Below are positions 56,956 through 64,000 of a DNA stretch of 64,000 nt, piece by piece. Origin of the DNA: an uncultured Coriobacteriaceae bacterium (GTDB taxonomy: Bacteria > Actinomycetota > Coriobacteriia > Coriobacteriales > Atopobiaceae); contig CADCHF010000028.1 of assembly GCA_902801175.1 (NCBI GenBank), positions 21,421 to 85,420 of the forward strand. Reading direction: 5' to 3'. The position numbers and the translations under genes are program-made. The stretch's first letter is position 1; every line of letters begins with the position of its first letter. Under the pieces are notes generated by a model that saw nothing but the letters and a program-made list of their open reading frames with translations, did no database searches and was not told the DNA's origin.

Positions 56956-57774
56956 ATGGCTCTCATACAGGTGAACTACCTTTCCAACGCGCTTGCCCGC
57001 ACAGTGCCGGTCAACGTGATTCTGCCGGCCGACAAGGTGGACTCCAAGACCCACTGCTACGCAAAGCGAACCAAGCCGTTCAAGACCCTCTACCTGCTGC
57101 ATGGCATGTTTGGCAACTACACCGACTGGTGCGCCAACACGCGTGTGCAGCGCTGGGCCGAGGAGCACAACCTGGCTGTGGTCATGCCCTCGGGCGACAA
57201 CATGTACTACGTCAACAGCCTGCTGCCCTTTAACGATTACGGTGCGTTTGTGGGGGAGGAGTTGCCTGCCATCATGCGCGCGATGTTCCCGCTGTCTGAC
57301 CGTCGAGAGGACACCTATATTGCTGGTCTTTCCATGGGCGGCTTTGGCGCGCTGCGCAATGGCTTTAAGTATGCAGACACCTTTGGTTGCGTTGCAGCGC
57401 TCTCGAGCGCCATTACGGTGCTTGACCCTACCTTCCATCCCATTGCGGGTGACAAGGCCGTCTTTGGCGACCTTGAGGCAGCTGCCCAGACCGACAAGAA
57501 CTACCAGGTGTGCTACGAGCAGTTGAAGCAGCGTGTGACGGCCGGCGAGGCTACCATGCCACGCGTGTACCTTGCCTGCGGTACCGATGACGAGTTCATC
57601 TCCAGCACGCGTGCGCTTCGCGACCAGCTGGTGGCCGACGGCGTGGCGCTCACCTACGACGAGCAGCCTGGTGGCCACGAGTGGGACTTCTGGGACGCGC
57701 AGATCAAGAAGATCATCGACTGGCTGCCGCTCGACGAGGCAAGCCAAGGCTTTGGCAGTGGTGCGATCGACTAG
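56956..57774 (+). CDS. Tributyrin/S-formylglutathione-type esterase (EstA-like)
   Basis: A 272-residue alpha/beta-hydrolase of the esterase D-like group. LYLLHGMFGNYTDW (about 45) is the oxyanion loop and AGLSMGGFGAL (about 128) the nucleophile elbow with Ser. CGTDDEF and PGGHEWDFWD (about 245) give the catalytic Asp and His. No signal peptide. GAAAGGA precedes the ATG at 56956. It hydrolyses small acyl esters; with two other esterase types and two acetylesterases in the window it adds to the de-esterifying set. Divergent from AraC. Confidence 0.87.
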   Translation: MALIQVNYLSNALARTVPVNVILPADKVDSKTHCYAKRTKPFKTLYLLHGMFGNYTDWCANTRVQRWAEEHNLAVVMPSGDNMYYVNSLLPFNDYGAFVGEELPAIMRAMFPLSDRREDTYIAGLSMGGFGALRNGFKYADTFGCVAALSSAITVLDPTFHPIAGDKAVFGDLEAAAQTDKNYQVCYEQLKQRVTAGEATMPRVYLACGTDDEFISSTRALRDQLVADGVALTYDEQPGGHEWDFWDAQIKKIIDWLPLDEASQGFGSGAID

Positions 57775-58157
57775 GAGCACGTACCCCGATGCAGGCATAG
57801 GGTCGGACTTGCAGTCTAGATCGTGTCTCGCGCACACCTAAAACGGTTACGCGCAAGCTCGACCACGCGCAACACCCCCTTGGGTGAGTGTCCCACGCAC
57901 GTATGGCACTCACCCAAGGGGGTGTTGCGCATGCTTCAGCTTGCAGTTAACCGATTAGCGTGTGTGGGACATGGCGTTCGGCGGACACGGGGGCGGATTT
58001 GCTGTCTGGCCGCCACGCCCGACCCCATGACCGGACACCAGACCCGATCCCGTAGCGGGCGACTGTCGAGAACGGGAAAATTATCCGTGGACTTCTTTTT
58101 CAGCTGCGTGTGTTGCGGGTGCCTTCAGATGGAAAACCGTTTTCTCTCCCGTCTTGA
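57775..58157. other. Intergenic region with a 24-bp perfect hairpin (57867-57930)
   Basis: Arms 57867-57890 and 57907-57930 are perfect complements with a 16-base loop. There is no T run after, so it is not a classical terminator. TTAACCGATTA (57947-57957) follows and is shared with the leader of the EIIC gene (8036-8046). I see no gene in this stretch. Confidence 0.7.
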
Positions 58158-59662
<1,505 letters not shown>

Positions 59663-59678
59663 GCGCCCGCGAGGAGGG

Positions 59679-59866
59679 GTGTGTCATGGGGACGTACAAT
59701 TTGACACACTCGGAAACTCGTTCGTCCTGACGTCAGCCGCTCTCGAAGGCAATCTATCCTGACGACTTGACTGAGCGTGCCAAATCATACGTCCCCATGA
59801 CACACCCCCTCGCAGGTTGGTCGAGGTGCCAAATCATACGTCCCCAGTGTCACGCTCCCCGTGCCC
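59679..59866. repeat. MITE-like element (59679-59805) plus half copy
   Basis: Ends GTGTGTCATGGGGACGTA and ...CGTCCCCATGACACACC flank the same middle (ACTCGTTCGTCCTGACGTCA) as the 18.7 kb copy. A further half copy, CCAAATCATACGTCCCCAGT, is at 59829-59848. It lies between convergent genes. Confidence 0.82.
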
Positions 59867-59888
59867 GGCTCCCGGCAAGCTCGACCAG

Positions 59889-60740
59889 CTAGTGCTCTCG
59901 CTGACTCGCGTAGTACTGCTGCATCTCGACGTTCTTCTGGTAGTTTTGGGCAAAGCACTCGCCATACAGGCAGTTGAGCACAAAGCGGATGCACGACTGG
60001 GCGTAATAGGTGGCGATCTTGCCTTCGTTCGTCTCGCCTGTTGGGCAGGCAAGCATGCACTCCACTCCCGCAAACTGATCGGGCAGCGTCACGTCGGACG
60101 AGATGGCAATCGCCTTTATGCCATGCTCAAAGACCAGCTTGAGCTCCTTGCTAAAGTGCCTGATCGTTGAGCCAGAGTACGAGACCAACAGGGCCACGTC
60201 GCCCGGCCCCAGCACCGTGCTTACCGCGAGCGCATCGCCGTGCTGGTTGGCCATAAAGCAGGTAACGCCAATCTTGAGCATGAGGTTGGCAAACATCTCG
60301 CAAGAAATCTCTGAGTCGCCAACGCCGTAGATGACCACGCGGCGCGCCCCCATAACCAGCTTTGCGGCTTTCCGCAGCTCGGAAGGGGAGAGCGAGGTGT
60401 AGGTCTGGTCAATTGCCTGCTTTGAGAGACTTGCCACCGAGCTGATGATGTCGCGCGTGCCCTGACCCTCGAGGAAGGGGGTGTCGGGGTTGATGTTGGT
60501 GGCGTCGACGCGCACTCGCTCCAAATCGCTTGCGAGCTCAATGCGAAAGTCGCGATAGCCGTCCACGCCGAGCTTGCGGCACAGGCGCACGATGGATGCG
60601 TTTGACGTGAAGGCGGCTGCAGAGAGCTCTCCTATCTTCATGCCGGCGACCTCGTCGGCGTGAGCAAGGATGTAGTCGGCAATATCCTCTTCGGTTTCGG
60701 TGAACCCGTGCTTGCGCCTGAGCGCGTCGATGACTGGCAT
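59889..60740 (-). CDS. RpiR/MurR-family transcriptional regulator
   Basis: A 283-residue paralogue of the regulator at 7.0 kb. The N-terminal helix-turn-helix is KIGELSAAAFTSNASIVRL (about 33-52). The SIS sugar-phosphate domain spans about residues 120-255 (RRVVIYGVGDSEIS, LLVSYSGST). The ribosome-binding site is weak (GGAGGGACGCAA). It converges on the GH1 gene at 58.2 kb; the same regulator-GH1 pairing occurs at 7-11 kb, so a phospho-beta-glucoside inducer is likely. A perfect 16-bp palindrome lies about 85 bases upstream. Confidence 0.88.
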   Translation of the reverse strand: MPVIDALRRKHGFTETEEDIADYILAHADEVAGMKIGELSAAAFTSNASIVRLCRKLGVDGYRDFRIELASDLERVRVDATNINPDTPFLEGQGTRDIISSVASLSKQAIDQTYTSLSPSELRKAAKLVMGARRVVIYGVGDSEISCEMFANLMLKIGVTCFMANQHGDALAVSTVLGPGDVALLVSYSGSTIRHFSKELKLVFEHGIKAIAISSDVTLPDQFAGVECMLACPTGETNEGKIATYYAQSCIRFVLNCLYGECFAQNYQKNVEMQQYYASQREH

Positions 60741-61058
60741 TTGCGTCCCTCCACTCCCCTTTGTGATGAAAGTTTACTCGGCGAGCTTGGACTGCTGCAA
60801 ATTTGGACGGTAAGTGGAAAAGGAGGCAAGCTTGCCTCGTTAGTGGCAGGGAGGTGGGGTGGATGCTGCCGCATGTTTGGACTGGCGTCAAAGAGAGGGC
60901 CTGCGTTTAAGCGACTTGAGCGACGGCTAACCTAGAAGTGGCAGCAATGTGCCTTTCTGAGTGGTGCCAAGCGCGGCTAGTAGCGCTATCCTCAATCAAG
61001 CGCATGGTTTGGCGGCTGCGATGCGCTTGCCCCGACCGAAGGGTGTATCAAGCGGGCT
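60741..61058. other. Intergenic region between divergent RpiR and TetR genes
   Basis: About 320 bases without a recognisable gene. It holds the palindrome GAGGCAAGCTTGCCTC (60823-60838), a candidate site for RpiR autoregulation. GCTAGTAGC-type sequence occurs near 60,977-60,985 and again at 61,056-61,064. Confidence 0.5.
60823..60838. promoter_or_regulatory. 16-bp perfect palindrome upstream of RpiR gene
   Basis: GAGGCAAGCTTGCCTC is self-complementary and lies about 85 bases before the RpiR start. Confidence 0.45.
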
Positions 61059-61068
61059 AGTAGCTACT
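61059..61068. promoter_or_regulatory. Palindrome before TetR gene, candidate autoregulatory operator
   Basis: AGTAGCTACT is a perfect 10-bp palindrome 23 bases before the ATG, the usual place for a TetR-family self-repression site. Confidence 0.4.
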
Positions 61069-61091
61069 GCATATTGTTGGAGGGGTGTTGC

Positions 61092-61670
61092 ATGGCTATC
61101 GATGTCGAGGGCATCGTGATCGATGCCCTGCTTGAGCTTGTCGAGGACGAGGGCGTGCCACTCGAGCGCGTTACGGTCAAGCAGCTGCTCGAGCGCTCGG
61201 GCGTTAGTAGGCAGACCTTCTACAACCACTTTCTCGACAAGAACGACCTAATATGCCAGGTGTACGAGCGCCGCATGGTGCATGCCTTCAACGGGACGCC
61301 AACGGGCTTTGCCTATCGTGATGAGCTTGAGCGATCGCTTGCGCTCATGCATAAGCATGGGAGCTTTATGCGGCAGGCTGCACGCATGACCGGTCAGAAC
61401 AACCTCTCTGAGCACGTGCTGGATCGTACGCAAAAGTTTGACCTTGCCTGGCACCAGAGCCTGTGGGGAGGCGATCCCATGCCCGAGGAGCTGCGCATGG
61501 CCACCATCTATCACGCCATGGCGTCGGTGCACATGGCCCTCTCGTGGATCCTCTCGGGCTTCCCGGCACCAGAGGCGGAGGTCGCCACGCTCATTACCCA
61601 CATGCGTGGCATTGGCATGGAGCGCCTCTTTGAGGGGGCCGAGACACCAGGTAACCCATACGCCTTCTGA
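61092..61670 (+). CDS. TetR-family transcriptional regulator
   Basis: A 192-residue regulator. The N-terminal helix-turn-helix is VTVKQLLERSGVSRQTFYNHF (split as VTVKQLLERSGVSR then QTFYNHF; about 28-48). The helical ligand-binding C-terminal part resembles the short DhaS-like TetR group. GGAGGGG lies about seven bases before the ATG at 61092. It lies 170 bases before an MBL gene on the same strand and may regulate it and the aldo-keto reductase. The ligand is unknown. Confidence 0.85.
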   Translation: MAIDVEGIVIDALLELVEDEGVPLERVTVKQLLERSGVSRQTFYNHFLDKNDLICQVYERRMVHAFNGTPTGFAYRDELERSLALMHKHGSFMRQAARMTGQNNLSEHVLDRTQKFDLAWHQSLWGGDPMPEELRMATIYHAMASVHMALSWILSGFPAPEAEVATLITHMRGIGMERLFEGAETPGNPYAF

Positions 61671-61840
61671 TTGCGCCAGGCGCCTGCGTTGGCCGTGCGT
61701 TTCGTCGTTTGAGCGCGGCCCATTAGACGAACTCTCCCTTTTGTCAACTTGTGGACGCTGGCTGGCTTTCATGCGTGGTGAGTCGCCGTTTGCGTCCGTA
61801 CAATGGTGTCAATCGCAAAGACGATAAAAGGAGAGGCATC

Positions 61841-62668
61841 ATGAGCGTACAGATTCGTCGTAGTGCGTCCGGCCAGGCAATGCCGAGGGAGACGGTGCAG
61901 CTGCCCGCCGAGGCGTTTGGTCCCAGCGACACCACCACCGTCTATTGGCTTGGCAACGCCGGGTTCCTCCTCAACAGCCGGGGAACCACCATCATGTGCG
62001 ACCCGCTGCTGGTGGGCTTTGACATGCCCGTCCTGGTGGAGCCGCCCATCCTGCCCGTGGACGTGCCCGCCTTTGACGCCCTGCTCTACACCCACATCGA
62101 CAACGACCACTTTGCCCGCGAGACCCTTGCTGGCATCAAGGACAAGGCCGGCGAGGTCCACGCCAGCCACTATGTGGCACAGGTCGCGCGTGACGAGGAG
62201 CACGTGACTGGCGCCATGGGCCACGACATCGGCGAGCGCTTCTGCGTGGGTAACGTGGACATCACACTGACCCCAACGTGGCACAACTGGCAGGAGCACA
62301 TGACCAGCGAGAAGTACCAGCATCGCACCTGGGAGCGCAAGGAGTACTGCGGCTACTGGTTTGACACGCCCGACGGCTCCATCTGGCTGCCTAGCGACAG
62401 CCGTCCTCTGCCCGAGTTCCTCGAGTGGGAGAAGGCGCCCGACATGATGCTCTTCGACTTTGCCGACAACATCTGGCACATCACCTTTGCCGGCGCCGTG
62501 GAGCTGGCCAATCACTACCCAGAGTCCAAGCTGCTGCTTATCCACTGGGGCTGCGTGGACGCTCCCAACTACACCCCGTTCAATGGTGACCCCGAGCGTC
62601 TTGAGGCCGCGGTCAAGAACCCCGAGCGCGTTCATGCGCTGGCGCTTGGCGAGGGGCTTTCGCTGTAG
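61841..62668 (+). CDS. UlaG-like MBL-fold hydrolase
   Basis: A 275-residue metallo-beta-lactamase-fold protein. YWLGNAGFLLNSRGTTIMCDP is typical of the UlaG-like group (read YWLGNAGFLL, then IMCDPLL). The metal motif is YTHIDNDHF (about 87-95). SHYVAQ, TPTWHNW, LPSDSR and LIHWG add further ligand positions. UlaG hydrolyses L-ascorbate 6-phosphate lactone; relatives act on other lactones or phosphoesters, so the substrate here is open. AAAAGGAGAGG precedes the ATG at 61841. The next gene, an aldo-keto reductase, follows after 88 bases across a hairpin. Confidence 0.82.
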   Translation: MSVQIRRSASGQAMPRETVQLPAEAFGPSDTTTVYWLGNAGFLLNSRGTTIMCDPLLVGFDMPVLVEPPILPVDVPAFDALLYTHIDNDHFARETLAGIKDKAGEVHASHYVAQVARDEEHVTGAMGHDIGERFCVGNVDITLTPTWHNWQEHMTSEKYQHRTWERKEYCGYWFDTPDGSIWLPSDSRPLPEFLEWEKAPDMMLFDFADNIWHITFAGAVELANHYPESKLLLIHWGCVDAPNYTPFNGDPERLEAAVKNPERVHALALGEGLSL

Positions 62669-62687
62669 GCGAAAATGATACTTTTTG

Positions 62688-62718
62688 CGCACCGGGAGGG
62701 TTCGACCTTCCCGGTGCG
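62688..62718. terminator. Hairpin between MBL and aldo-keto reductase genes
   Basis: 13-bp stem (62688-62700 with 62706-62718, one G-T pair) with a 5-base loop. The T run lies before it rather than after. Confidence 0.5.
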
Positions 62719-62756
62719 TTGCCATGGGGAAGTGGCGAGGAAAAGAGGAGAAGGGC

Positions 62757-63746
62757 ATGCAATACACCACCATTGGTCGCACGGACATCGAGGTCAGCCG
62801 CTTTTGCCTGGGCTGCATGGGCTTTGGCAAGGTGACCGACGAGGCCCTGCACAAATGGACGCTTGGTCCCGAGGACACAAAGGCCATCATCGGGCAGGCG
62901 CTCGCCGCTGGCATCAACTTCTTTGACACGGCCATGGCCTACTCCTTTGGCACGAGCGAGGAGTACGTGGGCCAGGCCCTGCGCGAGCTTGCTCCGCGCA
63001 GCGAGTGGGTCATTGCCACAAAGTACAGCCCGCGGCCCAAGGCGATGGTCGACCCCAGCGTGAGCGGGGCCGAGTGGATTCGCACCTGCATTGACAACAG
63101 TCTGCGTCGCCTGGGCGTTGATACCATCGACCTGTACTACATGCACAGCTGGGACTACGCCACGCCCATCGAGGAGAGCCTTGAGGCCCTGAACGACGCG
63201 GTCGTGGCCGGCAAGGTGCGTGCGCTGGGCGTCTCAAACTGCCATCCCTACCAGCTTGCCCGTGCCAACGACATCGCCGCGGCAAATGGTTGGGCCCGCT
63301 TTGAGGCTATCCAGAGCCACATGAATCTCATCTTCCGCGAGGACGAGCGCGAGCTGCTGCAGCTCTGCGCTGAGGACGGCATCTCGACCATGCCCTACAG
63401 CGCGCTGGCCGCGGGGCGCCTCTCCCGCAAGCCCGGCGAGACGAGCAAGCGCCTTGAGATGGATACCTTTGCCAAGGGCAAGTACGATGCCACCGCCGAG
63501 CAGGACAGCGTCATTATTGAGCGCGTGGCCGAGGTAGCGGAGAAGTATGGCACGTCCATGACCGCCGTGTCGCTCGCGTGGCTGCTCACCAAGGTGACGA
63601 GCCCTGTGGTTGGTGCCACCAAGCCGCACCACCTTGAGGGGCCGGCTGCAGCGGCGGATCTCGTGCTTTCGGCAGAGGACATCGCCTGCCTCGAGGAGCC
63701 CTACGTGCCCCACGCCCTCGTGGGCGTGATGGCCCAGAACAAGTAA
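62757..63746 (+). CDS. Aldo/keto reductase
   Basis: A 329-residue NADPH-dependent (beta/alpha)8 oxidoreductase. The catalytic tetrad is visible: Asp in FDTAMAYSFG with Tyr four to five residues on (about 58-63), Lys in IATKYSP, and His in YYMHSWD. VSNCHPYQL and the C-terminal LTKVTSPVVGATKPHHL are family features. It could reduce lactaldehyde from the rhamnose pathway or sugar aldehydes; this is not shown. AGAGGAGAAGGGC precedes the ATG at 62757. Possibly co-transcribed with the MBL gene. Confidence 0.9.
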   Translation: MQYTTIGRTDIEVSRFCLGCMGFGKVTDEALHKWTLGPEDTKAIIGQALAAGINFFDTAMAYSFGTSEEYVGQALRELAPRSEWVIATKYSPRPKAMVDPSVSGAEWIRTCIDNSLRRLGVDTIDLYYMHSWDYATPIEESLEALNDAVVAGKVRALGVSNCHPYQLARANDIAAANGWARFEAIQSHMNLIFREDERELLQLCAEDGISTMPYSALAAGRLSRKPGETSKRLEMDTFAKGKYDATAEQDSVIIERVAEVAEKYGTSMTAVSLAWLLTKVTSPVVGATKPHHLEGPAAAADLVLSAEDIACLEEPYVPHALVGVMAQNK

Positions 63747-63762
63747 CAGCACCCCGACCCGG

Positions 63763-63842
63763 GGTGTGTCATGGGAAACGATCAACTTGCCCGCACCCCC
63801 ACCTGACGGGTGTGTCATGGGGCACGTACACTTTGACACACG
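63763..63842. repeat. Two partial MITE-like repeat ends
   Basis: GGTGTGTCATGGGAAACG (63763 onward) and GGTGTGTCATGGGGCACGTA with CACTTTGACACACGC (to about 63842) match the element ends at 18.7, 44.2 and 59.7 kb, but the second half of the element is not intact. Confidence 0.65.
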
Positions 63843-63930
63843 CAGTCCAGCTGACAGGACGCATGCGCCTTCGATGGCGGCGCGCCTCCAGGACGAGTGT
63901 TTCGGGGATGCGGACAATTTCTTGGACCGG

Positions 63931-63999
63931 CTACGCGGCCAGCCCAAGCCTCCTCCTGCGATTGTCGATCGTATCGTAGTACTTCCCGGCGCCGTCGTC
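63931..63999 (-). CDS. Possible 3' end of a gene continuing past the window
   Basis: On the minus strand the frame is open from the window edge to TAG at 63931-63933 and ends GKYYDTIDNRRRRLGLAA. Composition looks coding, but 22 residues are too few for a family call. Confidence 0.25.
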   Translation of the reverse strand, partial: DDGAGKYYDTIDNRRRRLGLAA

Positions 64000-64000
64000 G

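Overview
The window is high-GC (by eye a little over 60%), densely coded bacterial DNA rich in sugar phosphotransferase (PTS) permeases and plant-glycoside hydrolases. Protein style, gene mix and repeat types best fit a gut or rumen Actinomycetota of the class Coriobacteriia, near Olsenella/Atopobiaceae. That assignment is inference; no rRNA or tRNA gene is present to confirm it.

Layout. 1-5.2 kb: 3' end of a GH78 rhamnosidase, a beta-glucoside-type PTS EIIBC, an esterase and a GH43 enzyme. 5.3-17.1 kb: two near-identical SGNH acetylesterases flanking a cellobiose-type block (RpiR regulator, EIIC, two GH1 enzymes, second RpiR, broken secreted esterase). 17.2-18.6 kb: a toxin-antitoxin-like pair behind a 28-bp tandem operator array. 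18.9-21.1 kb: two-domain DJ-1/PfpI protein and a HAD phosphatase. 21.3-29.3 kb: rhamnose block with AraC regulator, orphan EIIB, GH78, rhaB, rhaD and an AraA-like isomerase in the place of RhaA. 29.4-34.2 kb: ABC-F protein and a large GH78. 34.3-40.3 kb: an enoate-reductase-like flavoenzyme, a PTS, an esterase and a broken ChbG/MFS fusion, tied together by a repeated ~35-bp promoter element. 40.3-50.4 kb: mixed genes (flavodoxin-SCP2-membrane fusion, ydcF cluster, amidohydrolase, two-way broken GH1/Fic locus, MATE pump, nitroreductase). 50.7-59.7 kb: GH78, PTS, ROK kinase, AraC, esterase and GH1. 59.9-64 kb: RpiR, TetR, UlaG-like MBL protein and aldo-keto reductase.

How it works together (inference). 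GH78 enzymes release L-rhamnose, which isomerase, RhaB and RhaD convert to dihydroxyacetone phosphate and lactaldehyde. PTS permeases import and phosphorylate beta-glucosides, and GH1 enzymes with a phospho-sugar binding signature cleave them. Esterases of three fold types remove acyl decorations. With the enoate-reductase-like enzyme this would suit rhamnosylated plant glycosides such as flavonoid rutinosides. A TTTCGAAA palindrome lies upstream of four of the transcription units and is a candidate rhamnose operator.

Non-coding content is unusual. There are several copies of a ~130-bp palindrome-ended mobile-like repeat, several copies of a second short repeat (core GGGGACGGTTCC), strong hairpin terminators, and three places where coding sequences are joined or broken as if by deletion (about 14,970, 39,357 and 47,030).
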